Assembly (NCBI RefSeq): GCF_002157355.1
Contig: NZ_LYMK01000030.1
Location: 22,523-86,522 of the forward strand
Direction: 5' to 3'
From: Variovorax sp. JS1663
GTDB taxonomy: Bacteria > Pseudomonadota > Gammaproteobacteria > Burkholderiales > Burkholderiaceae_C
Length of the DNA stretch: 64,000 nt
The translations under genes were made by a program, and so were the position numbers. Position 1 is the stretch's first letter. Every line of letters starts with the position of its first letter. The notes below the pieces were generated by a model. That model ran no database searches, was not told the origin of the DNA, and worked only from the letters and a program-made list of their open reading frames with translations. Below, one piece after another: positions 8,191 through 16,260 of the stretch.

Positions 8191-9640
8191 GCGCGTGAAC
8201 GCGGCCGACGTGGTAGTGGTGGGCGGCGGCGCCTCCGGGCTCGCCGCCGCCATCGAGGCCGCGGCCGCTGGCGCCAGCGTGCTGGTGCTGGAGAAGAACC
8301 CGGTCCCCGGCGGCAGCAGCCGGTTGTCCGTCGGCTCCATCAACGCGGCCGGCTCCCGGCTGCAGCAGCGCGCCGGCATCGTCGACACGCCCGACGAGCA
8401 CTTCGAGGACATGGACCACTTCATGGGGCCGTTCGCGTCGCAGGAGAATCGCGCGCTGCGCCGCCTCCTCGTCGACAACGCGGCCGACACGCTGCACTGG
8501 CTGATGTCGCTGGGGCTGAGCTTCTACGGCCCGACCGCCGATCCGCCGCATCGCCATCCGCGCATGCACAACGTGCTGCCGAACTCGCGGGCCTATCCCT
8601 ACTACCTGTCGAAGGCGGCGAAGCGGCGCGGTGCCCGGGTCGTGTGCGGTGCGGAGGTGCTCGAGCTGCTGCGCGCCGACGACGGCGGCGTGTGCGGCGT
8701 CGCGGCCCTGGTCGGCGGCGAGCGCGTGGAGATCGCCGCGCGCCGCGGCGTGATCCTGTGCGCGGGCGACTACAGCAACGGTGCCGCCCTGAAGGCGCGC
8801 TTCCGTCCGGAGCTGGCGGCCATCCAGGGCGTCAACCCGACGGCGACGGGCGACGGCCACCGGCTGGCCGAGGCGATCGGCGCGCGCATCGTCAACGGGG
8901 AGGTGGTCTATGGCCCCGGCCTGCGCTTCGGCGCGCCGCCGAAGCCGAGCCTGGTGCAGCGATTGCCGCCTTCATGGGCGCTGGGCCAGCTGATGGCCGC
9001 CGCGCTCGCGACGCTGCCGCCCGCGCTGTTCCGCCCCTTCGTGATGTCCTTCATGACCGCCTCCCTCGGGCCGGAGGCGGCCCTGCTGAAGAGCGGCGCG
9101 GTGCTGGTCAACCGCGACGGCCAGCGCTTCGTGGACGAGCAGCAGGCCCCCGGCCTGGCGATCGCCTCGCAGCCGGGCGGCCAGGCCTGGCTGGTGTTCG
9201 ACGATGCGCTGGCGCGCCGGTTCTCGGCGCCGCCGCACCACGTGTCGACGGCGCCCGGCGTGGCCTTCGCCTACCTGCCGGACTACCGGCGGCATCGCAG
9301 GGACCTGTACCGCACCGGGGCCACGCCGGCAGAACTGGCCATTGCGATGGGCCTGCCGGACGGTGCGCTCGCGCGTACGTTGCAGGAATGCCGGTGGCAG
9401 TCACCGCTGCATGCACTCGGTCCGCTGGAGGCCCGCATCGTCATCACCGATGGTGGTCTCGCGGTCAACACCTCGCACCAGGTTCTGCGCGAGGACGACA
9501 GCGTGATCCCCCGGCTCTATGCGGCGGGATCGGTCGGGCAGGGCGGTGTGCTGCTGGCCGGCAACGGCCATCACATCTGCTGGGCGGTGACGTCGGGAAG
9601 GCGGGCCGGCCGGTTCGCTGCGGCTGCGGCAGCGGCGTGA
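8168..9640 (+). CDS. FAD-dependent oxidoreductase (fumarate reductase/KstD-like)
   Basis: A 490-residue flavoprotein. The FAD-binding Rossmann motif VVVGGGASGLAAA with the following VLVLEKN lies at about residues 14-45, and the C-terminal FAD loop as AGSVGQGGVLLAGNGHH near residue 455-470. ATG 8168 has AAGGGGAG just upstream; an alternative GTG at 8195, also in frame, would remove nine residues and avoid overlap with the cupin. The family covers fumarate reductase, 3-ketosteroid delta1-dehydrogenase and related enone dehydrogenases. It is the last gene of the operon begun at 6549, so it probably desaturates or reduces a pathway intermediate. Confidence 0.85.
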   Translation: MRARNSSERVNAADVVVVGGGASGLAAAIEAAAAGASVLVLEKNPVPGGSSRLSVGSINAAGSRLQQRAGIVDTPDEHFEDMDHFMGPFASQENRALRRLLVDNAADTLHWLMSLGLSFYGPTADPPHRHPRMHNVLPNSRAYPYYLSKAAKRRGARVVCGAEVLELLRADDGGVCGVAALVGGERVEIAARRGVILCAGDYSNGAALKARFRPELAAIQGVNPTATGDGHRLAEAIGARIVNGEVVYGPGLRFGAPPKPSLVQRLPPSWALGQLMAAALATLPPALFRPFVMSFMTASLGPEAALLKSGAVLVNRDGQRFVDEQQAPGLAIASQPGGQAWLVFDDALARRFSAPPHHVSTAPGVAFAYLPDYRRHRRDLYRTGATPAELAIAMGLPDGALARTLQECRWQSPLHALGPLEARIVITDGGLAVNTSHQVLREDDSVIPRLYAAGSVGQGGVLLAGNGHHICWAVTSGRRAGRFAAAAAAA

Positions 9641-9641
9641 A

Positions 9642-10400
9642 TCACTGCTTGCGCGAGTTCCACAGTTCCATGTAGTTCGCCTGCAGGCGCTGCAGGAACT
9701 TGCTCATCTCCGCGACGGCCGCATCGGCGTCGCGCGCGCGCAGGTGCTTGAGCAGGCGCCGGCGCGAGGGCAGGGTGTAGGCGTTGTCGCTGGGGCCGAT
9801 GGCCTTGACGAACTCGCGCATCACTTCCATCACGCCTTCCATCGTGATCTGGACGATGGGGTTGCGGGTGGCCGCCGCCAGCAGGTTGTGGAACTCGCGG
9901 TGCAGATCCGCGCGCTCCTGGAAGTTGCCGGCCTTGTCGGCCTTGGTGGCCGCCGCGACGTTGGCCTCGAGGGCGGCCAGGTCTTCCTCCGTCATGCGCT
10001 CGCACGCCGCGCGCACCACCATCTCGCTCAGCCAGACGCGGGCCTCGGTCAGGTGCTCGGGCCGGATGGCGCCGAGGTGGTAGAGGTCGCGCAGGCCGTT
10101 GACCACCACGCCGGAGCTGCCGGGCAGCACGAAGGCGCCGCCGGCCGCGCCCTTGCGCAGCTCGATCATGCCGCTCAGCTCGAGGGCGCGCAGCGCCTCG
10201 CGCAGGGTGTTGCGGCTGACCTTGAACTTGGCGGAGAGATCGCGCTCGGCGGGGAGGCGATCGCCGGGCTTGAGCCGGCCGGTGGCCACGAGATCGCGGA
10301 TCTGCGCCGCGATCTCCTCGAACGCGCGCGAGGGCGCGATGGGCTCGAACCCGAGGGCGGATTCGGAGGCTTCTTTCGGGCGGAAGTCGGCGTGGATCAC
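9642..10400 (-). CDS. GntR-family regulator, FadR/FCD subfamily (second)
   Basis: A 252-residue regulator with wHTH at about residues 25-95 (FEEIAAQIRDLV, LKPGDRLPAERDL, SRNTLREALRALE) and an FCD domain, about 110-245. Unlike the regulator at 5693 it keeps the metal-binding pattern (DLHREFHNL), so its effector pocket probably holds a metal and an acid ligand. It is convergent with, and ends 1 bp from, the flavoprotein gene. Its C-terminus ends MELWNSRKQ. No copy of the 15-bp operator is seen immediately upstream, so it may read a different site. Confidence 0.92.
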   Translation of the reverse strand: MIHADFRPKEASESALGFEPIAPSRAFEEIAAQIRDLVATGRLKPGDRLPAERDLSAKFKVSRNTLREALRALELSGMIELRKGAAGGAFVLPGSSGVVVNGLRDLYHLGAIRPEHLTEARVWLSEMVVRAACERMTEEDLAALEANVAAATKADKAGNFQERADLHREFHNLLAAATRNPIVQITMEGVMEVMREFVKAIGPSDNAYTLPSRRRLLKHLRARDADAAVAEMSKFLQRLQANYMELWNSRKQ

Positions 10401-10418
10401 GGCGCGGATTCTAGCCCC

Positions 10419-10745
10419 TCACTTCAGCGAGAAAGGTGCCGCGAGGAGCAGTTCGTTGGCGATCCTGGCCACCACCGGGCCGTCCTTCTCGGACTCGGTC
10501 ACGGCCTTCAGCCAATCGGGGTCGGCGCGGAAGGCGGCCCAGGCGCGATCGCGTTGCTCGTGCGATTCCCACTGCAGGACGTACTTGAGCTGCAGGTTGT
10601 CCTCGCCGACGCCGATGGTGAGGAGCGGCGTGATGCGACGGATGCCGTGCTTCTCGAACAGCGCGAAGGTGGCCGTCTCGAAGCGCTTGAGCACGATGGG
10701 CAGCTTGCCGGGCATGCAGGTGTAGGTGCGGAATTCGTAGAACAT
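10419..10745 (-). CDS. NIPSNAP-family protein
   Basis: A 108-residue protein with the NIPSNAP hallmark start FYEFRTYTCMPGKLPIVLKRFE and the middle FEKHGI...LQWESHEQRDRAWAAF segment. It forms a ferredoxin-like alpha/beta dimeric barrel. It is the last gene of a leftward unit after the thiolase-like and DUF35 genes (18 bp from the latter). NIPSNAP proteins are frequent in aromatic and steroid clusters, but a reaction is not assigned. A second NIPSNAP gene lies at 15157. Confidence 0.88.
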   Translation of the reverse strand: MFYEFRTYTCMPGKLPIVLKRFETATFALFEKHGIRRITPLLTIGVGEDNLQLKYVLQWESHEQRDRAWAAFRADPDWLKAVTESEKDGPVVARIANELLLAAPFSLK

Positions 10746-10763
10746 GATGAAGATCTCCTTGGC

Positions 10764-11186
10764 TCAAAGCGGGCGCGAGGCGAGCAGGGGCCCGTCCTCG
10801 TACTGCAGCACGACGAGCTCGACTGGCATGCCGCACTGGAACGGTTGGCCCTCGCGCTCGACGAGGCGGGTGGCGATGCGCAGGCCGATGTCCAGGTCGA
10901 CCACGCACACGGCATAGGGCGCCTCGTCGACGAAGACCTTGGGCGCGGCATGGATGCGGGTCCACGAATACAGGGTGCCGCGCTGGCCCAGCTCCTTCCA
11001 CTGCATGCGCGGCGACCAGCAATGCGGGCACACGGGCTTGGGCGGGAAGGTGAACTTGCCGCAGGCCTCGCAGCAGGTGCTCTGCCAGCGGCCGTCGCGC
11101 AGGCCCTCCCAGAAGGTCTGCGTGAAGGCCGACACGCGCGGCGGATAGGCGCGCGTGCGTGCCACGGGGATCATGTCGAGCGTCAT
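10764..11186 (-). CDS. DUF35 OB-fold / zinc-ribbon protein (second copy)
   Basis: A 140-residue DUF35 protein with zinc-ribbon Cys pairs CEAC and CPHC at about residues 39-56, followed by the OB-fold part (RGTLYSWTRIHAAPKVF). ATG 11186 overlaps the stop of the thiolase-like gene by 4 bp, the same architecture as the pair at 1-1229. It probably forms a heteromer with that thiolase-like protein. Confidence 0.88.
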   Translation of the reverse strand: MTLDMIPVARTRAYPPRVSAFTQTFWEGLRDGRWQSTCCEACGKFTFPPKPVCPHCWSPRMQWKELGQRGTLYSWTRIHAAPKVFVDEAPYAVCVVDLDIGLRIATRLVEREGQPFQCGMPVELVVLQYEDGPLLASRPL

Positions 11187-12376
11187 CGTTGGGCCTCCAG
11201 CACGTGGACGAGGGCGGCGTTGTAGTTGCCGAGCTCGCCGGTGGTCAGTCCCAGGCGCGCATCCGCGACCTGGCGCTCGCCGGCGCGGCCGCGCAGCTGG
11301 TCGGCCATCTCGCAGTAGTTGTAGAGCGAGGTGACGTACGCGGGATGGCCGCGCGAGGTCAGTCCGCCGGAGGTGGAGATGGGGATCTGTCCGCCGAGCT
11401 TCGTGCGCCCCTCGGCCGCGGCCGGGGCGCCTTCCCCGCGGCCGAAGAAGCCGACCGCCTCGCTCACCAGCACCTCCACGACGGTGCAGGGCGCATAGAA
11501 CTCGGCCACGTCGATGTCCCTGGACGCGATGCCGGCCTGCCGGTAGGCGGTGGCGGCGGCCTCCCTGGCGGCGATCAGCTCGGTCATGTCGTTGGGCACC
11601 TCGTTGATCTGGTGCGATCCGTCGTGGCAGAAGCCGCGGCCGCGCACCAGAGCATAGGGGCGGCCGAGCGACTTCGCGACCTCTTCCGAGGCCAGCACCA
11701 GGCAGGCGGCGCCGTCGCTGCGGCCCGGCACGTCGTACAGGCCCAGCGGCTCCACGATCTGCCTCTGGTCCAGCACCTCCGGCAGCGTGATCGGCTTGCG
11801 GTACTGCGCGAGCGGGTTCATCGAGGCATGCCAGCGGTTCTTGACCGCGACTGCGCCGAACTGCTCGCGCGTGGCGCCGTACTCGTGCATGTAGCGCATG
11901 GCGTCCATGGCATACCAGCTGATCGGGATGAAGCCGCTGGAGGCATGGAAGTCCACGTCGCCCGTGGTGCGCATGCTGCTCATCGCATGCTCGGAGGCGG
12001 GCGTGGCCGCCTCCATGTTGATGCCCAGCGCCAGCGCGACGTTGGTGCGCCCGAGCAGGATCTCGTCGCAGGCCCGGTCGAAGCAGACCGCGGCGGTCAT
12101 GCCGTTGCCCATCACCTCCAGCACGCTGCCGGTGCATTGCAGGCGCAGGTGGCTGACCAGGAAGGTGGAGAAGTACTTCTGCAGCGTGTAGGGCCGTGGC
12201 AGCGTCAGCACCAGGCTGCCGATGTCCTTCTTCTCGACGCCGGCGTCCGCGACCGCCTCGACCACCAGCTTCGTCATGATCTCCTGCTCCAGCACCTGCA
12301 GCGGTTCTTCCGCCTTGGTCTGGTGGCGGCCGACCGGGATCGCGCTGGTGCCGATGATGGCAACTCGACGAGTCAT
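11183..12376 (-). CDS. Thiolase-superfamily protein (SCP2/Ltp-like), probably non-thiolytic
   Basis: A 397-residue thiolase-like protein starting MTRRVAIIGTSAIPVGRH. At the place of the usual nucleophile Cys (CASG context) the sequence reads EVMGNGMTAAV near residue 88-98, so I do not see the catalytic Cys; the C-terminal GGLTSRGHPAY keeps the GHP motif. This fits Ltp2-type aldolases or lipid-transfer members rather than thiolysis. It is followed by DUF35 and NIPSNAP genes and is divergent from the flavin reductase-FCD gene across an operator at 12421. Confidence 0.88.
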   Translation of the reverse strand: MTRRVAIIGTSAIPVGRHQTKAEEPLQVLEQEIMTKLVVEAVADAGVEKKDIGSLVLTLPRPYTLQKYFSTFLVSHLRLQCTGSVLEVMGNGMTAAVCFDRACDEILLGRTNVALALGINMEAATPASEHAMSSMRTTGDVDFHASSGFIPISWYAMDAMRYMHEYGATREQFGAVAVKNRWHASMNPLAQYRKPITLPEVLDQRQIVEPLGLYDVPGRSDGAACLVLASEEVAKSLGRPYALVRGRGFCHDGSHQINEVPNDMTELIAAREAAATAYRQAGIASRDIDVAEFYAPCTVVEVLVSEAVGFFGRGEGAPAAAEGRTKLGGQIPISTSGGLTSRGHPAYVTSLYNYCEMADQLRGRAGERQVADARLGLTTGELGNYNAALVHVLEAQR

Positions 12377-12394
12377 TGGGTGGGTCCCCTTTGG

Positions 12395-12423
12395 TTGAAA
12401 TGGCAGGCCAGTATATCTATAAT
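12395..12423 (+). promoter_or_regulatory. Near-consensus sigma70 promoter of flavin reductase-FCD gene
   Basis: TTGAAA at 12395-12400, a 17-bp spacer and a perfect TATAAT at 12418-12423. The expected start point falls near 12430, inside the operator, leaving a leader of about 24 nt before GTG 12454. Confidence 0.8.
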
Positions 12424-12435
12424 GGTCAAACCATT
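12421..12435. promoter_or_regulatory. FadR/GntR-type operator, copy 3
   Basis: AATGGTCAAACCATT, identical to the site at 6487. It overlaps the last bases of the TATAAT box and the start point of the rightward promoter, so binding should repress the flavin reductase-FCD / dehydrogenase unit. It is also 45 bp from the divergent thiolase-like start. Confidence 0.78.
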
Positions 12436-12453
12436 CAACGTTTGGAGCCGCCC

Positions 12454-13413
12454 GTGACGATCCCGCCCCCCTCGCCCGCCGAGCCGCCCACCGCCTTCGA
12501 CATGCGGGCCTTCCGCAATGCGCTGGGCAGCTTTCCGACCGGCGTGGCCATCATCACGACCACTGGCGCGGACGGGAAGCCGATCGGCCTCACCTGCAAC
12601 TCCTTCAGCTCGGTGTCGCTGGAGCCGCCGCTGGTGTCCTGGGGGCTGCGGCTGGCCAGCAAGAGCCTGGAGGCCTTCCGGCAGGCCGACGCCTTCGCCA
12701 TCAACATCCTGGCCGAAGACCAGAAGGAGCTGTCGGCGCGCTTCGCCAGCGGCGCCATCGCCGACAAGTTCGAGGGCGTGCCCTGGACGGCGGGCCATCG
12801 CGGGCTGCCGGTGATCGCCGGCAGCGTGGCCACCTTCGAATGCGACAAGTTCGCCGAGCACCTGGCGGGCGACCACGTGCTCTTCCTCGGCCAGGTGGCG
12901 CGCTTCGACCATGGGCGGCAGGAGGCCTCGCTGGTGTTCTACAAGGGCGCCTACATGATGCTGACCCAGTCGCTGCGCGAGCTCGCGGCCAGCGGCAAGC
13001 TCGATTCGGTCCATCTGGACCAGGCACGCCGCCTGATCAACTGCATGCTGCTGCGCCTGGCCTGCCAGAACGGTTCGCCGGAGGACTTCGACGCCATCGA
13101 GCGCAACATCGCCGAGATCGAGAACTACAGCGATGCGGCGCACCGCGCCGAGGCCAGCATCGAGTTCTTCCGCCTGGTCACCCTGGCGGCGCACAACGAG
13201 GTGCTGGTGGTCGTGGCCGAGACGCTCACCACCCTGCTGCGTCACGTGCTGCAGACCGACGCCACGTTGCGCGCCCGGCCCGAGCTGGTGCCGGTGCGCA
13301 GGAAGATCCTCGCGCACATGCGCGAGCGCGATCCCGATGCGGCGGAAGCCGAGATGAGCCATTACTTCGACCAGCTCCGCCGCGGCGCGGCGGCGCGGGA
13401 GGTCCACGCATGA
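12454..13413 (+). CDS. Flavin reductase domain fused to GntR-type FCD sensor domain
   Basis: A 319-residue two-domain protein. Residues about 16-165 form a flavin-reductase-like FMN-binding domain (FRNALGSFPTGVAIITT, GLTCNSFSSVSLEPPLVSW, the HpaC/NtaB type). Residues about 175-312 form an FCD helical domain without any winged helix-turn-helix. The FCD part closely resembles that of the regulator at 5693: 21 of 32 residues match in the QARRLIN...NIAEIE block and 16 of 23 in the RPELVPVRR block. GTG 12454 has GGAG 8 bp upstream. I infer a reductase whose activity is gated by the same ligand that the repressor senses. It is translationally coupled (ATGA) to the dehydrogenase gene. Confidence 0.9.
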   Translation: MTIPPPSPAEPPTAFDMRAFRNALGSFPTGVAIITTTGADGKPIGLTCNSFSSVSLEPPLVSWGLRLASKSLEAFRQADAFAINILAEDQKELSARFASGAIADKFEGVPWTAGHRGLPVIAGSVATFECDKFAEHLAGDHVLFLGQVARFDHGRQEASLVFYKGAYMMLTQSLRELAASGKLDSVHLDQARRLINCMLLRLACQNGSPEDFDAIERNIAEIENYSDAAHRAEASIEFFRLVTLAAHNEVLVVVAETLTTLLRHVLQTDATLRARPELVPVRRKILAHMRERDPDAAEAEMSHYFDQLRRGAAAREVHA

Positions 13414-15173
13414 CCACGAGCAGCATCCCTACCATCGAATGCGACGTGCTGGTCGTCGGGTCCGGCGCCGGCGGGCTGTCCACGGCCGTCACCGCCAGGA
13501 AGCACGGGCTGGACGTCATCGTCGTCGAGAAGGAGCCGGTGTTCGGCGGCACCACCGCCTTCTCCGGCGGCGTGCTGTGGATCCCGCTGTCGCCGCACGC
13601 AAGGAAGGCGGGCCACGCGGACTCGCGCGAGGCGGTCATCCGCTACATGAAGGCCGAGACGGGGCGATGGTACGACGGCCCGGCGGTAGAGGCCTTCATC
13701 GACAAGGGGCCGGAGATGGTGGAGTTCTTCGAGCGCGAGACCGAGGTGCGCTTCGTTCCCACGCTCTATCCGGACTATCACCCCGACGTCGACGGCGGCG
13801 TCGACATCGGCCGCTCGATCCTCACCGCGCCCTATGACATCCGCGCGCTGGGGCCGGACATGGCACGCCTGCGCCAGCCGCTCGTGACCATCACCTTCAT
13901 CGGGATGATGTTCAACTCCGCCAATGCGGACCTGAAGCACTTCTTCCGCTTCACCAAGTCCTTCACCTCGTTCAAGTACGTGGTGAAGCGCCTGCTCAAC
14001 CATGTGAAGGAACTGGCGCTCTATCGCCGCGGCATCAACGTGACGAGCGGCAATGCGCTGGCGGCGCGGCTGGCGAAGTCGGCGCTGGACCTGAAGATCC
14101 CGATCCGCACGAGCACGCCGGCGCAGGAGCTGATCGTGGACAACGGCCGCGTGGCCGGTGCACTGGTGAAGGGGCCGGAAGGCCTGCAGCGCATCCTCGC
14201 GCGCAAGGGCGTGGTGCTGGCCGGCGGCGGCTTCTCGCATGACCGCGAGCGCATCGCGCAGGCTTATCCGCACCTGCGTGCGGGCGGCGAGCATTTCTCG
14301 CCCGTGCCGAAGGGCAACACCGGCGATGGCGCGCGCATGGCCGAGAAGGTGGGCGGCCGCGTCGAGATCCGCTTCAGCTCGCCGGCGGCCTGGATGCCCA
14401 CCTCCAAGGTGCCGCTCGGCAAGGGCGAGTACGGCGCCTTCCCGCATCTGCTGGACCGCTACAAGCCCGGCATCATCGGCGTGCTGAAGAACGGCCAGCG
14501 CTTCACCAACGAGTCGAATTCGTACCACGACGTGGGCGCGGCGATGGTTGCGGCGGGGCAGGGCGCCGACACCGGCATGTGGCTTGTGTGCGACCAGGCC
14601 ACGATCGGCAAGTACGGGCTGGGCCATGCCAAGCCGGCGCCGATGCCGCTCGGGCCCTACGTGCGCAACGGCTACCTCGTCAAGGGCGCGACGCTGCGCG
14701 AACTGGCGCAGAAGGCGGGCATCGACCCGGCCGGGCTGGAGCGGACCGTGCGCGAGTACAACGAGGGCGCCGTCCAGGGCGAGGACCGCCAGTTCGGCCG
14801 CGGCACGACCTCCTTCAACCGCTACCTGGCCGACCCGGACAACAAGCCCAACCCCTGCGTCGCGCCGATCGGCAACGGCCCCTACTACGCGCTGCGCATC
14901 GTGATGGGTGACCTGGGCACCTTCGACGGCATCGGCACCGACGTGGTGGGCCGCGTGCTCGATGCAGAGCGGCGGCCGATCGAGGGCCTGTATGCCGTGG
15001 GCAACGACCGCGCCAGCGTGATGGGCGGCAACTACCCCGGTGCCGGCATCACGCTGGGGCCGATCCTGACCTTCGGCTACATCACCGGCCGCCACCTGGC
15101 TGGCCTGGAGCCGTCGCTTTCTTCCGCCAATGTCCCCACCCCCACGAGGCAAGCCGATGCCGTTCCCGCCTAA
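13410..15173 (+). CDS. FAD-dependent 3-ketosteroid delta1-dehydrogenase-like oxidoreductase
   Basis: A 587-residue flavoprotein with the N-terminal FAD motif VLVVGSGAGGLSTA and VIVVEKEPVFGGTTAFSGG (about residues 12-52), and a C-terminal YPGAGITLGPILTFGYITGRH segment near residue 545-565 that is typical of KstD-family dehydrogenases. It overlaps the flavin reductase-FCD gene by 4 bp (ATGA). Members introduce a double bond next to a ring or chain ketone; the real substrate of this one cannot be told. A close functional tie to the upstream reductase is likely given coupling. Confidence 0.88.
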   Translation: MTTSSIPTIECDVLVVGSGAGGLSTAVTARKHGLDVIVVEKEPVFGGTTAFSGGVLWIPLSPHARKAGHADSREAVIRYMKAETGRWYDGPAVEAFIDKGPEMVEFFERETEVRFVPTLYPDYHPDVDGGVDIGRSILTAPYDIRALGPDMARLRQPLVTITFIGMMFNSANADLKHFFRFTKSFTSFKYVVKRLLNHVKELALYRRGINVTSGNALAARLAKSALDLKIPIRTSTPAQELIVDNGRVAGALVKGPEGLQRILARKGVVLAGGGFSHDRERIAQAYPHLRAGGEHFSPVPKGNTGDGARMAEKVGGRVEIRFSSPAAWMPTSKVPLGKGEYGAFPHLLDRYKPGIIGVLKNGQRFTNESNSYHDVGAAMVAAGQGADTGMWLVCDQATIGKYGLGHAKPAPMPLGPYVRNGYLVKGATLRELAQKAGIDPAGLERTVREYNEGAVQGEDRQFGRGTTSFNRYLADPDNKPNPCVAPIGNGPYYALRIVMGDLGTFDGIGTDVVGRVLDAERRPIEGLYAVGNDRASVMGGNYPGAGITLGPILTFGYITGRHLAGLEPSLSSANVPTPTRQADAVPA

Positions 15174-15492
15174 GGCCCTGGTCGACCACCGCATCTACAC
15201 CATCCGGCTGCGCAAGATGCCGGAGTTCCTGGACGTGTTCAACCGCCTGGCGCTGCCGATCCTGATGGAGACCCTGGGCACGCCGCTGGGCTTCTACGTG
15301 AGCCACGTCGGTCCGCTCAACCAGTTCGTGCACCTGTGGGGCTACGACGACCTGGCCGACTACGAGCGGCGCTGCCAGTTGCGTGATGCGCACCCGGACT
15401 TTCCGGCTTACTTCAAGGCGTCGGAGCACCTGATCACTGCGCAGGAGACGCGGCTGATCAAGGCGGTGCCGATGCCGGGCTGGAAGTCCTGA
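15157..15492 (+). CDS. NIPSNAP-family protein (second)
   Basis: A 111-residue NIPSNAP protein (LVDHRIYTIRLRKMPEFLDVFNRLA, YVSHVGPLNQFVHLWGY). ATG 15157 is preferred over the in-frame ATG 15130 because GAGG lies about 8 bp ahead of it; both starts fall inside the end of the dehydrogenase gene. It is distinct in sequence from the NIPSNAP gene at 10419. Confidence 0.88.
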   Translation: MPFPPKALVDHRIYTIRLRKMPEFLDVFNRLALPILMETLGTPLGFYVSHVGPLNQFVHLWGYDDLADYERRCQLRDAHPDFPAYFKASEHLITAQETRLIKAVPMPGWKS

Positions 15493-15552
15493 GCGGGCGG
15501 GCTTGGCGGATCCGGGGGTGGCGACCACAATGCCGTCACCGGAGATTTCGCC

Positions 15553-15942
15553 ATGACCCAAGACACGCTCGCCACCTGGCACGAACTGGTCCGCACCCGC
15601 AATACGCGCGGGCTGGATGCGCTGCTCGCGGACCAGGTCGTCTTCCATTCGCCGGTGGTGCACACGCCGCAGTCCGGCAAGGCGGTGACGACGCAGTACC
15701 TGTCGGCCGCCTTCCACGTCTTCTTCAATCCGTCCTTCCGCTACGTGCGGGAGGTTGCCGGGCCGCGCGATGCGGTGCTGGAGTTCCAGGTGGAGATCGA
15801 CGGGATTTCGGTCAACGGCGTCGACATGATCCGCTGGGACGAGGCGGGGCGGATCGTTGACTTCAAGGTGATGATTCGGCCGCTCAAGGCGATCAACCTG
15901 ATTCATCAGAAGATGGCGGCGATGTTGCAGGCTCAACAGTAG
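15553..15942 (+). CDS. NTF2-like (SnoaL-type) protein
   Basis: A 129-residue cone-fold protein of the NTF2-like superfamily. Typical elements are WHELVRTRNTRGLDALLADQVVFHSP at the start, FHVFFNPSFRYVREV, and the strand pair VNGVDMIRWDEAGRIVDFKVMIRP. GGAG lies 9 bp before the ATG. The superfamily includes ketosteroid isomerases, dehydratases and limonene epoxide hydrolases, which suits a cluster with KstD-like dehydrogenases, but the active-site identity is not clear. Last gene of the catabolic island. Confidence 0.85.
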   Translation: MTQDTLATWHELVRTRNTRGLDALLADQVVFHSPVVHTPQSGKAVTTQYLSAAFHVFFNPSFRYVREVAGPRDAVLEFQVEIDGISVNGVDMIRWDEAGRIVDFKVMIRPLKAINLIHQKMAAMLQAQQ

Positions 15943-15957
15943 GTTCTGTGCGCTGCA

Positions 15958-16201
15958 AAGGCGCCTGCGGGTGTGCCGGCGGCGCTTCACTGTGGCGGTC
16001 GGCGCTTCGCGCCGACTCCCCTGCGGTGCTCGCGCAGCCGGCCCGCCGCAGAACTCGCTACGCGCCCTGCGGGCGCTGCGCTCAAACAGCTGCGGCAAGT
16101 CAGATCACGAAGCACGCCTGTCCTTCGGCAGGCGTGCGGCCGGCTGCACTCCGCTCCTCGGCGCCACAGAGGCGCGCCGCCGGCACACCCGCAGGCGCCT
16201 T
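15958..16201. repeat. Foldback repeat unit L
   Basis: A 244-bp unit bounded by perfect 28-bp inverted repeats (15958-15985 and 16174-16201). Inside, 15995-16138 is a core found again, inverted, in unit R (about 16321-16470); the core includes a hairpin with arms GCACGCCTG/CAGGCGTGC (16112-16137). The unit lies in a gap between convergent genes. Confidence 0.85.
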
Positions 16202-16260
16202 CGCGATTTAAGTGCTGCGCCGGTGTCCGCCCCTAACAAACGTCCCCCGCCGGTTCCTCC

